From Nitrospira sp. (GTDB lineage: Bacteria > Nitrospirota > Nitrospiria > Nitrospirales > Nitrospiraceae): a stretch of 64,000 bases of DNA. The notes below the pieces were generated by a model. That model did not search any database. It had not been told where the DNA came from and saw only the letters and a program-made list of their open reading frames with translations. The stretch is from the NCBI GenBank assembly GCA_024331045.1, contig JANDJC010000007.1, positions 1 through 64,000 of the forward strand, given 5' to 3'. The position numbers were made by a program, and so were the translations under genes. Shown one piece after another: positions 7,946 through 17,396 of this stretch. Position 1 is the first letter of the stretch; every line of letters starts with the position of its first letter.

Positions 7946-9210
7946 CTCGTCAGTCCGCTCAACCGGATCGGCCAACCCGCCGTGTCGTCGTCACGGGGGT
8001 GGGGCTGGTCACGCCGCTCGGGACCGGGGTTGAAAAAACCTGGAAGGCTCTGTGTGCTGGAGAGTCGGGCATCCGTCGGATCACGAAGTTCGATCCGACC
8101 GGTTACGATGCTCAGATTGCCGGCGAGGTGACCGATTTTGATCCGGCTCAGTTCATCGAAAAAAAAGAGATCAAAAAGATGGATACCTTCATCCACTATG
8201 CCGTGGGTGCCGCTCAATTGGCCGTGGATGATGCGGGTTTGAAGGTCACCGAGGAAGAGGCGACCAGGGTTGGCGTGTACATTGGGTCCGGTATTGGCGG
8301 GCTAGGATCAATCGAACGGTATCACGACGTGCTCAAGGAGAAGGGGCCTGGTCGGGTCTCGCCGTTTTTTATTCCCATGACGATCATCAATTTGGCGTCA
8401 GGGCAGGTGGCGATGCGGATCGGCGCCAAGGGCCCCAATTCTTCCATTGTGACGGCTTGTGCGACCGGCAACCATTGTATTGGGGATGCCTTTCGCCTCA
8501 TTCAATACGGTCGTGCCGATGTGATGGTGGCGGGCGGCGCTGAAGCGGCGGTGACGCCGTTGGGTGTCGCGGGATTTGCCGCCGCCAAGGCCTTGTCCTT
8601 TCGGAATGACGAACCAACCAAGGCTAGCCGGCCGTTTGATCGGGATCGGGACGGGTTCGTGCTGGGTGAGGGGGCCGGCGTGCTCGTCATCGAAGAGATG
8701 GAGCACGCCCGCCGACGCGGGGCGAAGATGTATGCCGAAATCGTTGGGTATGGGATGAACAGCGACGCCTATCACATCACGGCGCCGCCCGAAGATGGCG
8801 AGGGGGCGGTCCGTTGCATGGAACTGGCGATTCAGGACGCGGGCATCGGCAAAGATCAAATCGGCTACATCAATGCCCACGGGACTTCTACGATGGCTGA
8901 CGCCATAGAAACACGTGCCATCAAAACGGTGTTTGGTGAACGGGCCTATGGCATTCCGATTAGTTCGACCAAGTCGATGACGGGACACCTGCTCGGTGCC
9001 GCGGGAGGGGTCGAAGCCATCTTCAGCATTCTAGCCCTCTTTCATGGGGTGGTGCCTCCCACCATCAATCTTGACAACCCGGACCCGGCGTGTGATTTGG
9101 ATTATGTGCCCCACAAGGCACGAACGGTCTCCATTACCGCTGCTCTGTCGAATTCCTTCGGGTTTGGGGGGGTGAACGCCTGTTTGATCTTCAAACGGGT
9201 GGATGCCTAG
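7939..9210 (+). CDS. fabF: 3-oxoacyl-ACP synthase II
   Basis: KAS II performs the elongating Claisen condensation. The 423-residue protein has [13 protein letters not shown] near the N-terminus after a ~14-residue extension, catalytic Cys174 in [11 protein letters not shown], His in NAHGTST, and the K-S[10 protein letters not shown] segment with the second active-site His. The C-terminal [14 protein letters not shown] is standard. The start overlaps acpP and the end overlaps rnc, so translation is coupled along the operon. Confidence 0.96.
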   Translation: MLARQSAQPDRPTRRVVVTGVGLVTPLGTGVEKTWKALCAGESGIRRITKFDPTGYDAQIAGEVTDFDPAQFIEKKEIKKMDTFIHYAVGAAQLAVDDAGLKVTEEEATRVGVYIGSGIGGLGSIERYHDVLKEKGPGRVSPFFIPMTIINLASGQVAMRIGAKGPNSSIVTACATGNHCIGDAFRLIQYGRADVMVAGGAEAAVTPLGVAGFAAAKALSFRNDEPTKASRPFDRDRDGFVLGEGAGVLVIEEMEHARRRGAKMYAEIVGYGMNSDAYHITAPPEDGEGAVRCMELAIQDAGIGKDQIGYINAHGTSTMADAIETRAIKTVFGERAYGIPISSTKSMTGHLLGAAGGVEAIFSILALFHGVVPPTINLDNPDPACDLDYVPHKARTVSITAALSNSFGFGGVNACLIFKRVDA

Positions 9211-9931
9211 TGCCAGGGCGCCGATGACACCGGCTGACCGAGCCGATATCCAGCACGGTTGGCTCTCCTACCGTTTTCGCGATCCGGCGCTGCTCGATGA
9301 AGCCTTGACGCACAAGTCCTACGTCAATGAGAGCAGAAGCGCGGCGCTTCGCCACAATGAGCGACTTGAGTTTCTCGGAGATGCCGTGCTGTCGTTGATC
9401 ATCACCGAGCACCTCGCGGTCCGGTATCCTGGCATGAAGGAGGGCGCGCTTGCGAAGCTCAAGGCTGGTTTGGTCAGCGAGGTGTCATTGGCCGTCGCCG
9501 CTCGGCGGCTCAATCTCGGCCCTCGCCTCAGGCTGGGACGAGGCGAGGAGCGATCGAGGGGGCGGGAAAAGTCGTCCCTCTTGGCCAATGCCCTGGAGGC
9601 TCTCATCGCCGCCGTCTACCTTGATGGAGGACTTGAAGCAAGCCGGGCCTTTGTGCTCGATGTGTTGGGAGAAGAATTGCAAAAGACGGAATTGACGCGA
9701 GCCAATCCGGGCGGCGGTGATTATAAAACAAGGCTGCAGGAGTGGTGTCAAAAACATCGCAAGTCGTTGCCGCTCTACAGGACCTTGCAGGAAACAGGAC
9801 CGGACCATCGCAAAATCTTTGAGGTGGAAGTGATCATGGAGGGGATGACGATCGGCACAGGGCAGGGATTGAGTAAGAAAGAGGCCGAGCAAGAAGCGGC
9901 ACGGTCAGCCTTGGAGCGGTTGCTACGATGA
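9203..9931 (+). CDS. rnc: Ribonuclease III
   Basis: RNase III cleaves double-stranded RNA in rRNA processing and regulation. The 242-residue product has the catalytic signature [12 protein letters not shown], the second acidic patch around [15 protein letters not shown], and a C-terminal double-stranded RNA-binding domain from ~residue 165 ([12 protein letters not shown], ending [19 protein letters not shown]). It follows fabF with an eight-base overlap; the acpP-fabF-rnc order is conserved in many bacteria. An internal ATG at 9224 is an alternative start. Confidence 0.96.
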   Translation: MPSARAPMTPADRADIQHGWLSYRFRDPALLDEALTHKSYVNESRSAALRHNERLEFLGDAVLSLIITEHLAVRYPGMKEGALAKLKAGLVSEVSLAVAARRLNLGPRLRLGRGEERSRGREKSSLLANALEALIAAVYLDGGLEASRAFVLDVLGEELQKTELTRANPGGGDYKTRLQEWCQKHRKSLPLYRTLQETGPDHRKIFEVEVIMEGMTIGTGQGLSKKEAEQEAARSALERLLR

Positions 9932-9954
9932 GGCACAAAGAACGGAGGATGGGT

Positions 9955-10581
9955 ATGTGGATGCGACGAGTGGGCGTTACGATCGGTATGGCGTTGTTAA
10001 CAGGATGCGCCTGGTCCCTTTCGGTTCCCGGCTCCATTGTCGCCGCCGACAAACCGTCGAATCAAAAAGAAGCTGTCTCAAAGGGGCCGCGGGCGATCAT
10101 CAAGACGAAATTCGGCGACATGGAGATCAGATTTTTCCCTGAGGTGGCGCCGAGACATGTCGAGAACTTCATCAAACTAGCCAAGTCGGGGTTCTATAAC
10201 GGGACGATTTTTCACCGGGTGATTCCCGGGTTCATGATCCAAGGTGGTGATCCCAACACCAAAGATTCGTTGAAGAAGGACCTCTACGGGATGGGGGGGC
10301 CGACAGATGAAAATGGTCGCCCGATCCGGCTCAAGGCTGAATTCAATGACATTTCGCACAAACGAGGCATCGTCTCAATGGCCAGGGCTCAGGATCCCGA
10401 TTCGGCGGGATCGCAGTTTTTCATCGTCGTGGAGGACTCGCCGTTTCTGGACAATAAATATACGGTGTTCGGTGAGGTGGTGAAGGGGATCGGCGTTGCT
10501 GACAAAATTGTGAATGTGCCGCGAGATGAGCGGGACAACCCGAGAGAGCGGATTGAAATGACGGTCACGATTGTGGACTAG
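9955..10581 (+). CDS. Lipoprotein peptidyl-prolyl cis-trans isomerase (cyclophilin)
   Basis: A cyclophilin-type prolyl isomerase. After a short basic start there is a hydrophobic stretch ending in the lipobox LLTGC, so the mature protein is probably a lipid-anchored periplasmic folding factor. The cyclophilin domain covers most of the rest: NFIKLAKSGFYNGTIFHRVIPGFMIQGGD (F-H-R and Q-G-G-D conserved), SQFFI and FGEVVKG. ATG 9955 has GGAGG at a good distance; in-frame ATGs at 9928 (overlapping the rnc stop as ATGA) and 9949 are alternatives. The loop around DPNTKDSLKKDLYGMGG is longer than in minimal cyclophilins. The substrate is unknown. Confidence 0.9.
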   Translation: MWMRRVGVTIGMALLTGCAWSLSVPGSIVAADKPSNQKEAVSKGPRAIIKTKFGDMEIRFFPEVAPRHVENFIKLAKSGFYNGTIFHRVIPGFMIQGGDPNTKDSLKKDLYGMGGPTDENGRPIRLKAEFNDISHKRGIVSMARAQDPDSAGSQFFIVVEDSPFLDNKYTVFGEVVKGIGVADKIVNVPRDERDNPRERIEMTVTIVD

Positions 10582-10777
10582 CAAACCGACCGATGGCCGA
10601 AGGTTCTCCCCTCTCCGCCGTGCCTCCTCTTCCCGTGCCGAGGGTGTCTCTGTCTCATTCTGAAGCTCCCCCCCTTTCGAGGGACCTCTTCCGTAGCATA
10701 GCGCTGCCGCTCCTGTTTGGCTATCCTTGGCGAGGAGTCGGTCCATTGGTCCACGACGTAGCCAAAGGAGTCGGTCT

Positions 10778-11107
10778 ATGCGTGTGGTCTCCACTCGGCG
10801 GATGTACCGAAGGATTGAGACACGCTGTGGAGGAGTCCTCATCATCCACGGGGTGGCGCAGAGGATGGTGGTGCGCGACCTGTCTTTGAATGGATTGAAA
10901 ATGGAAGTTCCATTTCCTCCTCCGAGGGGCACCCTGGTCGCTGTCCAGCTATGGTTGCCCGTGGGTGAGCTGGTGGAGATTGATCAGGCTCTCGTTCGGT
11001 GGAGCGATGACAGGCAATGTGGCGTTCAGATTGTCTCCCTCTCGAACGGAATGGACCAGCGGTTAGCGCGATATATTGAGAGCCACTTGGCGAGAGGAGA
11101 CGAGTAG
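10778..11107 (+). CDS. PilZ-domain protein
   Basis: A 109-residue protein that looks like a single PilZ domain, the cyclic-di-GMP sensor fold. Visible features are the R-R-x-x-R-like stretch (STRRMYRRIETR) near the N-terminus, VVRDLSLNGLKMEV (the D/N-x-S-x-x-G type motif) and the later LVRWSDDRQCGVQIV strand. The ATG at 10778 has AAAGGAG upstream. It stands alone after the cyclophilin gene, with about 195 uninformative bases between. A second PilZ protein is encoded at 39628. Confidence 0.75.
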   Translation: MRVVSTRRMYRRIETRCGGVLIIHGVAQRMVVRDLSLNGLKMEVPFPPPRGTLVAVQLWLPVGELVEIDQALVRWSDDRQCGVQIVSLSNGMDQRLARYIESHLARGDE

Positions 11108-11338
11108 CATGACGGTTGTTTATCGCCGAAGTGGAATGGGTAGCGTGGGGTGGGAACCGTCGAAGATGAAGAACGGTGGCGCTATGACCTTGGTGCAGCG
11201 GAGTGCTTCGGGGCGTCGATCCATGACCGATCAGGGAGGCTCACGATGGAGTCGAAATGTCACCGGCACAATGACGGTCTCCACAGGATGAGCGTAAAAT
11301 CCCCCCTCTGCGCGGCGGTTCCTGAAGGATTGATACGG

Positions 11339-12052
11339 CTAGTGAGGATGTTCGCATCCTGGCCCATGAACGTGGGGCCCAGAGGTGGTCGTTGGAGGAA
11401 GGGGCGTTGAAGGCAGCAAGGTTGAAGGCAACAAGATGGACCGCTGGTCTCGCTGGGCCCGTAACTGTTCCGCCACGCGGGGGTGGTAAGTGTTGACATA
11501 GCCGAGCAGGCCATTGAGAAATCGTCTGGATTGAAAATCAGTTCCAGAGAACGCCGTGACAAAGGCTACGGCACGGTCGAGAATGTGGGGCGCCTCGTCC
11601 CGCTCGGCAATCTCCCGCGGATGGTCTTTCAAAAAGTCTTCGTACTCCTTCTTGAGATATTCGGCGAAGATGGGCAGAGGTGAGGAAAGCACGTACAAGG
11701 GGCTCAACGCGCGGCGCAACGATTGGAGCGCGGCAATCACCTCGGCGTCGTGACCGTCCCGACGCCCCTCGAAATAGCGATAGGTTGCGACCTCAATCAA
11801 GTTAAATAGCGCGACACCCTTGGGGCCGGCGATGTGCTCCAATTCGTGATAAAACTCCCGTCGCCTCGGCATCAATTGCTCGCCAAGGCGTCTCTCTTGA
11901 TAATCGCCTCCGCTATCCAAATAGTGGCAATGACTGGGACAGGAAATGCGGGAGAGGCGGTGTGCGCCGCAACAGGCGCTGCAGATGGAGCCGCCCAGGG
12001 CAGGGCACGGACGTTTGCCCTTGCGACGAGAACAGTAGGAGCAGAGGCTCAT
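11339..12052 (-). CDS. Cys/His-rich zinc-binding hypothetical protein
   Basis: A 237-residue protein whose N-terminus has a dense cysteine set (CSYCSRRKGKRPCPALGG, then CSACCG, then CPSHCHYLD), very likely a structural zinc site; I recall similar 'zinc-binding' hypothetical proteins but cannot name a family. The middle ~130 residues are helical and regular (ELEHIAGPKGVALFNLIEVATYRYFEG). The C-terminus has short repeats (LLPSTLLPSTPLPP) and a His-rich end (HVHGPGCEHPH). It overlaps the upstream NHL-propeller gene by four bases (ATGA on the reverse strand), suggesting coupled expression. Function unknown. Confidence 0.75.
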   Translation of the reverse strand: MSLCSYCSRRKGKRPCPALGGSICSACCGAHRLSRISCPSHCHYLDSGGDYQERRLGEQLMPRRREFYHELEHIAGPKGVALFNLIEVATYRYFEGRRDGHDAEVIAALQSLRRALSPLYVLSSPLPIFAEYLKKEYEDFLKDHPREIAERDEAPHILDRAVAFVTAFSGTDFQSRRFLNGLLGYVNTYHPRVAEQLRAQRDQRSILLPSTLLPSTPLPPTTTSGPHVHGPGCEHPH

Positions 12053-13101
12053 TTGTTCCCCGTCGCTCCAGGCTGTGGCGAGGCGGTTGGAGGCCGAGGC
12101 GGAGGGGCAATGAATCCGTAGTCCGCGAGGGTTCGCTTGCCGTCCTTGCCCTTGCCGACCGTCGGTGTTTCGAGGCCATTCATTTCGGCGGCGTTGTCAT
12201 ATTGATATGGGACCAGAATGATGTTGTTGGTGCGGTCGATGCTGACGTGCGCGGGAGCGGGCAAGTACTCGGCGATCACACGAAATTTGCCGTCTCGCGT
12301 CATCCGCCAGATTTTTCCTTTGCTCAGGTCAGACACGTACATGTTCCCCCAGCGATCGAAGTCCACGCCGCTCAAGTTCTGAAAACGCCCGGTCAAGAAT
12401 CCGTTGGATTCCAGTTCGGTCAGATGGCCATCGGGAGCGATATCAAAGATTTTCCCCTTGTTCCAACTGACGGCAATCACATGACCGGTCTGAGGATGGA
12501 CGGCGACTCCCCGCGGTCCAGCCAGCCGGTCATCGTGAATCAGAAGAGACACTTTATGATGGGCCAAGGTCTCCACACGGTAGATAGTGTTGGCTCCCTG
12601 ATCCGACACATACAAGAGACCATTGGGTCCGACGGCCACATCCGTCAGCGAAACAGCGCCATGGGAGGAAGGGGGTGGGGGAAACGAGACGGTCACGAGC
12701 AGTTTTCCGGTTGTTTTGTCGAACCCCTTCAGTTGGTCGAGATCCGCAACGTATAGGATCTCCCCCTCAATGGCCATGCCTTTGGGGGCGTGCAGGTGCA
12801 CGTTGTCCACCCCTCCTTGAATGAACTTCAAGTGAGTGACCTTGCCGTGGCTGTTCACTTTGGTGATGAAACCATTGTTGTCTCTGGCTTCTGGTTCCCC
12901 ATTGATGTTGGAAATGAAGTAGTCGCCGGACTGATCACTGACGAAACAGGTAGGCGATTCCAACCCAAGGATCTGAGCTGCGCCGACAGGTGGGGCAAGA
13001 CACAACACCAGGGCGGCGACACGGATCGCTGCGCCTGTGTTGCAGCGCAGGGGAGCCGTCAGCGTCATCATCGTTGGCAATGAGCGGGCCGCCGGTTTCA
13101 T
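12049..13101 (-). CDS. Secreted NHL/SMP-30-like beta-propeller protein
   Basis: A 350-residue protein with a signal peptide (hydrophobic AALVLCLAPPVGA ending in A-x-A around residues 38-42), so probably periplasmic. The body is a run of propeller blades with NHL-like phrases: LTDVAVGPNGLLYVSDQGANTIYRV, GPRGVAVHPQTGHVIAVSW, LSGVDFDRWGNMYVSDLSKGKIWRM. This is the SMP-30/strictosidine-synthase-like or NHL family; without catalytic residues that I can assign, the ligand is unknown. The C-terminal ~25 residues are proline-rich. Its stop overlaps the start of the Cys/His-rich gene, forming a two-gene reverse operon. Confidence 0.8.
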   Translation of the reverse strand: MKPAARSLPTMMTLTAPLRCNTGAAIRVAALVLCLAPPVGAAQILGLESPTCFVSDQSGDYFISNINGEPEARDNNGFITKVNSHGKVTHLKFIQGGVDNVHLHAPKGMAIEGEILYVADLDQLKGFDKTTGKLLVTVSFPPPPSSHGAVSLTDVAVGPNGLLYVSDQGANTIYRVETLAHHKVSLLIHDDRLAGPRGVAVHPQTGHVIAVSWNKGKIFDIAPDGHLTELESNGFLTGRFQNLSGVDFDRWGNMYVSDLSKGKIWRMTRDGKFRVIAEYLPAPAHVSIDRTNNIILVPYQYDNAAEMNGLETPTVGKGKDGKRTLADYGFIAPPPRPPTASPQPGATGNK

Positions 13102-13109
13102 CCGCTAGG

Positions 13110-13328
13110 TCATGAGCAGGATGAGGGGCATCCTAGCCAATGGTGAAAGAGCCTGTCAAGGAAAGTGGCGGCCGCCTCCGTCGTTGACTTGGACAAAAAT
13201 GCCCTGTTAAGTTGGCGCACTTCTGTGCGTGAGGAAGAGGCGGTGGCGGCAGGAGGGGAGGGAGCGGAAGAGCCGGCGCTTGCCTTCACGCGGATGGAAC
13301 GCTTCTTCTTATAAATTTTCATAATCAT
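13110..13328 (-). CDS. Possible small basic protein
   Basis: A 72-residue frame starting in AT-rich DNA (MIMKIYKKKRSIRVKAS) and continuing through an Ala/Ser/Pro-rich stretch. It ends eight bases before the NHL-propeller gene on the same strand, compatible with an operon. No domain is recognised and no clear ribosome-binding site is seen. It may be a leader or a chance frame. Confidence 0.25.
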   Translation of the reverse strand: MIMKIYKKKRSIRVKASAGSSAPSPPAATASSSRTEVRQLNRAFLSKSTTEAAATFLDRLFHHWLGCPSSCS

Positions 13329-13355
13329 ATAGGCAAATTAGGTTGGAGGGAGGTC

Positions 13356-14216
13356 GTGGCGGCACGATTGATCGATGGAAAGGCGCTAGCTCAGCAGGTG
13401 AGAGAACAGTTGGCGGTCGAATCGGCGGCGGTATTGGCAAAGACCGGCATCAGGCCCGGCTTGGCGACGATTTTGGTGGGCGATGATCCGGCGTCGCATC
13501 TCTATGTCAAGAACAAACAGAAGGCTTGTGAGCTGGCCGGCATCTATGTGGATGATCATAAGTTGCCGGCCTCGACGACACAGGCCGAATTGTTGGCATT
13601 GATCGAAAAGAAGAACACTGATCCCACCATCCACGGGATCTTGGTGCAGTTGCCTCTGCCCAAACACATCGACAGCCGGGTCATCCTCGAAGCCGTGTCG
13701 CCCAACAAGGATGCCGATGGGTTTCATCCCTATAACTTTGGCCGGTTGGTCGAGGGCAACCCAGTGTTCGAGGCCTGCACGCCAAAGGGAGTCATCAAGA
13801 TGATCGAATCCACGGGTGTGACGATCGAGGGGAAACGGGCGGTGGTCGTCGGTCGGAGCAACATCGTGGGGAAACCGTTGGCGCTGATGCTCCTGCACCG
13901 CAACGCGACGGTCACCATCTGCCACTCCAAGACGAAAGATCTGCCGGCTGTGTGCCGGGAAGCTGACCTGTTGCTGGTGGCGATTGGGAAGGCCAAGTTT
14001 GTCACGGCGGATATGGTGAAAGAGGGGGCGGTCGTCATTGACGTGGGCACGAATAAGTTGCCGGATGGAAAGTTGTGCGGCGATGTCGATTTTGAGCCGG
14101 TTCGTGAAAAAGCAAGTTGGATCAGTCCGGTGCCAGGGGGGGTTGGTCCTATGACAATCGCCATGTTGTTGGCGAATACCGTGGAATCGGCCAAGCGGAG
14201 CGCCGGGCTGGTGTAA
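13356..14216 (+). CDS. folD: Bifunctional methylenetetrahydrofolate dehydrogenase/cyclohydrolase
   Basis: FolD interconverts methylene-, methenyl- and formyl-tetrahydrofolate. The 286-residue protein has LATILVGDDPASHLYVKNKQKACE with the catalytic Tyr and Lys, the GILVQLPLPKHID motif, and the cofactor-binding VVVGRSNIVGKP loop, ending PVPGGVGPMTIAMLL. It uses a GTG start (13356) after GGAGGGAGG. The AT-rich stretch at 13315-13345 is a likely promoter region. It precedes metF and panB on the same strand; together they form a one-carbon folate group. Confidence 0.96.
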   Translation: MAARLIDGKALAQQVREQLAVESAAVLAKTGIRPGLATILVGDDPASHLYVKNKQKACELAGIYVDDHKLPASTTQAELLALIEKKNTDPTIHGILVQLPLPKHIDSRVILEAVSPNKDADGFHPYNFGRLVEGNPVFEACTPKGVIKMIESTGVTIEGKRAVVVGRSNIVGKPLALMLLHRNATVTICHSKTKDLPAVCREADLLLVAIGKAKFVTADMVKEGAVVIDVGTNKLPDGKLCGDVDFEPVREKASWISPVPGGVGPMTIAMLLANTVESAKRSAGLV

Positions 14217-14403
14217 GTCACCGAGCAAGGAAGAGCCTTGCCTGCGCTCGCTTGTAGCCGTGCAGTTGTCGGGGATGAGGCAGGAGGGGGAGGGATGAGC
14301 CGGAGAGGGGTGGCGGTTTGCACAGGGATACCACGGCCATTGCGACGTGTTCATGGGGGGCTGATGCCAGTGGGGAATGCTGAGGTAATGCTGAGGTAAG
14401 GTC

Positions 14404-15291
14404 ATGATACGGGAACCCAGAAGGCTCAAAGAGGTGTTGGAACAAGGGCAGTTCGCGGTCACGGTGGAGTACAACCCTCCTAAAGGAACCAACATCACGG
14501 CTATTCTGGACAGTGCCAGGCAGTTGTTGGGCCGAGTCCATGGGGTCAATGTGACGGATAACACGGCCGCCGTCGTGCGGGCCGGATCGCTTCCTGTCTG
14601 TCGTCTGCTGTATGAACTGGGACATGATCCGGTCATGCAGCTCACCTGCCGGGATCGAAATCGTATTGCGATGCAATCCGATCTGTTGGGAGCCCACATA
14701 CTGGGGATTCGAAATGTGCTGTGTTTGACGGGCGACTATCCGACGGTTGGCGATCATAAAGACGCGAAGCCGGTCTATGACCTCGATTCGGTTCAAGTCA
14801 TGCAGATGGTTCGCGGTTTGAATGAAGGACACGACATGATGGGCAACAAGCTTGATGGCCCGACATCGTTCGCAATTGGAGCGGCGGTCACGCCGGAAGC
14901 TGAATTGGTCGGTCCGGTGCTGGCGAAGTTTGAAGTGAAGGTCAAGGCGGGCGCTCAATTTTTTCAAACCCAGGCCGTCTATAATCCGGAGATCTTTGCC
15001 GGATTCATGAAAGCCGTGCGCCCCTACAAGGTCAAGGTATTGGCCGGCATCCTCCTTCTGAGGAACGCGAAGATGGCGGAATACATGAACGCTCACATTC
15101 CCGGTATGGCGGTTCCGCAGGATATGATCGAGGCCTTGCGCAAAGCGGGCGACAAAGCCGAAGAGGTCGGGGTCGAGATCGCCGTCGAGACGATCAAGGC
15201 CGTGCGTCCCCATTGCGACGGCGTCCACATCATGGCGTTAAAAGGCATCCACCGCATCGGAGAAATTCTCACCAAGGCTCAGATCGGATAA
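14404..15291 (+). CDS. metF: Methylenetetrahydrofolate reductase
   Basis: The 295-residue protein belongs to the MTHFR family, a TIM barrel with FAD that reduces methylene-THF to methyl-THF. Seen: FAVTVEYNPPKGTN at the start (family E-x-x-P-P-K/R-G), VTDNTAA, the folate/FAD segment MQLTCRDRNR and LCLTGDYPTVGDH, IGAAVTPEAE, and AQFFQTQAVY. It is a minimal MetF without the C-terminal zinc domain; a separate small protein resembling that domain is encoded at 17940-18188. The stop shares a base with the panB start (TAATG). Confidence 0.92.
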   Translation: MIREPRRLKEVLEQGQFAVTVEYNPPKGTNITAILDSARQLLGRVHGVNVTDNTAAVVRAGSLPVCRLLYELGHDPVMQLTCRDRNRIAMQSDLLGAHILGIRNVLCLTGDYPTVGDHKDAKPVYDLDSVQVMQMVRGLNEGHDMMGNKLDGPTSFAIGAAVTPEAELVGPVLAKFEVKVKAGAQFFQTQAVYNPEIFAGFMKAVRPYKVKVLAGILLLRNAKMAEYMNAHIPGMAVPQDMIEALRKAGDKAEEVGVEIAVETIKAVRPHCDGVHIMALKGIHRIGEILTKAQIG

Positions 15292-16082
15292 TGATGACCG
15301 TTCCCGATTTGCAGCGATACAAAGAGGACCAAAAAAAGATCGTCGCGGTGACCGCCTATGATGCCCTCTTCGCGCGCATCGTTGAGCAAGCGGGGATCGA
15401 GACGATCCTGGTCGGCGATTCGCTGGGGATGGTGGTGCAGGGACGGACTACGACCCTGTCGGTGACGATGAGCGAGATGCTCTATCATACAAGATTGGTC
15501 GCCCGCGCCGTTCGACAGTCACTCGTCATCGGGGATATGCCCTTCATGTCGTACCAGATTAGTAAGGAGGAGGCTCTGTGGAATGCGGGTCGCTTTCTCC
15601 AGGCCGGGGCCCATGCCGTGAAGTTGGAGGGAGGAGCCGTCATCGCCGACCGTATCGAAGCTATGACCAGCATCGGCATTCCTGTCATCGGGCATCTTGG
15701 CATGACGCCGCAGTCGGTCAATCAATATGGTGGCTACAAGGTGCGAGGAAAAGACCGGCGCCAGGCCGAACAACTGGTTGCCGATGCGAAGATTCTTGAA
15801 CAGGCTGGGGCACGGGCGATCGTCTTGGAGGCGGTCCCAGCTTCTTTGGCCAAGACCATCACAGAACAGCTCACCATTCCCACCATCGGGATTGGCGCCG
15901 GTCCCCATTGCGATGGACAGGTGTTGGTCTTGTACGATCTGCTCGGCCTGTTCGATGATTTTGTCCCCAAATTCGTCAAGCCCTATGCACATCTCAGGGC
16001 CGATGTTCTCCATGCGCTCCAGCGTTATAAAAAAGAAGTTGAGCATGGGACCTTTCCAGGGCCATCTGAGAGTTACACATAA
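15291..16082 (+). CDS. panB: 3-methyl-2-oxobutanoate hydroxymethyltransferase
   Basis: PanB transfers a hydroxymethyl group from methylene-THF to ketoisovalerate, the first committed step of pantothenate and so of CoA/phosphopantetheine. The 263-residue product has ILVGDSLGMVVQG (metal-binding Asp), DMPFMSYQ, VKLEGG, IGHLGMTPQSVNQYGG(Y), and IGIGAGPHCDGQVLV. Length is standard. Its start overlaps the metF stop, so both folate-dependent enzymes are co-translated. Two adjacent ATGs (15291, 15294) are possible. Confidence 0.96.
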   Translation: MMTVPDLQRYKEDQKKIVAVTAYDALFARIVEQAGIETILVGDSLGMVVQGRTTTLSVTMSEMLYHTRLVARAVRQSLVIGDMPFMSYQISKEEALWNAGRFLQAGAHAVKLEGGAVIADRIEAMTSIGIPVIGHLGMTPQSVNQYGGYKVRGKDRRQAEQLVADAKILEQAGARAIVLEAVPASLAKTITEQLTIPTIGIGAGPHCDGQVLVLYDLLGLFDDFVPKFVKPYAHLRADVLHALQRYKKEVEHGTFPGPSESYT

Positions 16083-16442
16083 AGCGGCGCCTCTCGGACT
16101 CCATGGCTTTCAGTACGAAATGTGAAACATAATGAAGTGAAGTGCCAGGCCTGGACCCTTCAGAGGGTCCATCGCTGTGCCCCTCGTGACCGCGATGGTC
16201 CAGATGGTCCATCTGAGCTGAGGAGGGGGCGATCAGATGTGTGGCCAACCGGTTCGACCAGGGGGCGTTTTTCAGACAATCCATCCCGGTGCGGTTCTTT
16301 CACGTTCATGGTTCGTTGCGTGGGCCTTCGGTTGAAGGGCCCGCGTATCCATGTGCTGGGCCTCATCGGGAAGGATCGATGGGAAGGATCGATGGGGAGG
16401 ATCGATGATCAGGACGTGCCAGACCGGCGCCGTGCGCGACCA
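16083..16442. other. Intergenic region with hairpins and tandem repeats
   Basis: No convincing ORF is seen between panB and the converging apaH gene. The stretch holds a small perfect hairpin (GGACCCT-TCAG-AGGGTCC, about 16155-16172), a related imperfect inverted pair GGTCCATCGC / GCGATGGTCC, and the 13-base tandem repeat at 16368-16406. It lies between converging genes, so termination or RNA-end functions are the simplest reading. Confidence 0.4.
16368..16406. repeat. Three tandem copies of a 13-base unit
   Basis: The unit GGGAAGGATCGAT occurs at 16368-16380 and 16381-16393, and with one change (GGGGAGGATCGAT) at 16394-16406. Each copy contains the palindrome ATCGAT. The array sits 37 bases beyond the apaH stop in the convergent intergenic region. 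Copy-number variation between strains would be expected. Confidence 0.8.
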
Positions 16443-17297
16443 TCACACGTTTAGAGGTTGCCGGGATGAGTCCCCTTCTATTGACCTGGAACCCTCGTTC
16501 AGAATGCAGGCCACCTGAAAAATTGATCGGTCCTCCAAGCGCACCGCTGTCAGGTGTTTGCCCCATACACAACCTGTATCAAGAGCAATGTGGTCCTGCG
16601 TCAAGCGAAGTCCCAGGGCCGCCCAATGGCCGGTAATAAGTGTGAGACCCTGATCGCGGTGGTGAGGCAGTTGGAACCAGGGCGCGAATCCGCCTGGTGC
16701 CTCGTCTGGCGGGCCGGAAAAGTTCGACATCACACCAGTAGAGGTGCAGGTGCGCAGTTTTGTCAGGACCCGAGCGATTGCAGTCAGACGTTCCCATCCG
16801 TGAAGGTTGTCTGACCAAGGTCGGGGGGGACCATGAAAGAGGTGGTGAAGGAATGTCCGGTAGTCGGGGCCTGTGAGGACGGTTTCAACCTCTTGCGCAT
16901 ATCCGATGGCCTCTTCCACCGTCCATTGGGGAAGGAGCCCGGCGTGGACCATGAGATAAGGCCCTTCGCGATGGTGAAGGGGACGGTGCCTCAGCCACGA
17001 AAGGAGGCTCGCCCGGTCGGGTGCGGCTAGAATCTCGCCAATGGTGTCTTGAGGCCGCAATGGGAGCACACCTTCTGCCACGGCCAACAAAAAGAGGTCG
17101 TGGTTGCCAAGAACAATCTGAGCGGATGATCCGAGGTCGCGGAGGTACCGTAGGACCTCTAATGAGTGAGGCCCCCGGTTTACAAGATCGCCCACCAGCC
17201 AAAGCCGATCGGCAGGTGGGTGGAACGCCACTTTGTCAAGAAGGGCTCGAAGAGATCGAAAACAGCCTTGTATGTCGCCGATTGCGTAAGTGGCCAT
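16443..17297 (-). CDS. apaH: Diadenosine tetraphosphatase (symmetrical)
   Basis: ApaH hydrolyses Ap4A to two ADP and also removes Np4 caps from RNA. The 284-residue product shows the metallophosphatase motifs in order: GDIQGC, GDLVNRGPHSLEVL, GNHDLFLL, MVHAGLLPQW and ITGHWAALG, with DTGCVWG near the end. MATYAIGDIQGC matches the family N-terminus, so the ATG at 17297 is chosen; an in-frame upstream ATG (17363) would add 22 residues. It is a single gene on the reverse strand next to queF. Confidence 0.93.
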   Translation of the reverse strand: MATYAIGDIQGCFRSLRALLDKVAFHPPADRLWLVGDLVNRGPHSLEVLRYLRDLGSSAQIVLGNHDLFLLAVAEGVLPLRPQDTIGEILAAPDRASLLSWLRHRPLHHREGPYLMVHAGLLPQWTVEEAIGYAQEVETVLTGPDYRTFLHHLFHGPPRPWSDNLHGWERLTAIARVLTKLRTCTSTGVMSNFSGPPDEAPGGFAPWFQLPHHRDQGLTLITGHWAALGLRLTQDHIALDTGCVWGKHLTAVRLEDRSIFQVACILNEGSRSIEGDSSRQPLNV

Positions 17298-17396
17298 GGG
17301 GTACGTGCCAACAGGCGCCACCGGTTGGGTCGTGTGCGAAAGATCGATCCCCCTTCCGGTCAATGAGTTGCTGGCGCGTCGGTCGTTGTGTATGGT

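Noticed and set aside
13386-14699. 437-residue reverse ORF over folD
   Set aside because: Antisense shadow; folD on the other strand has all family motifs.
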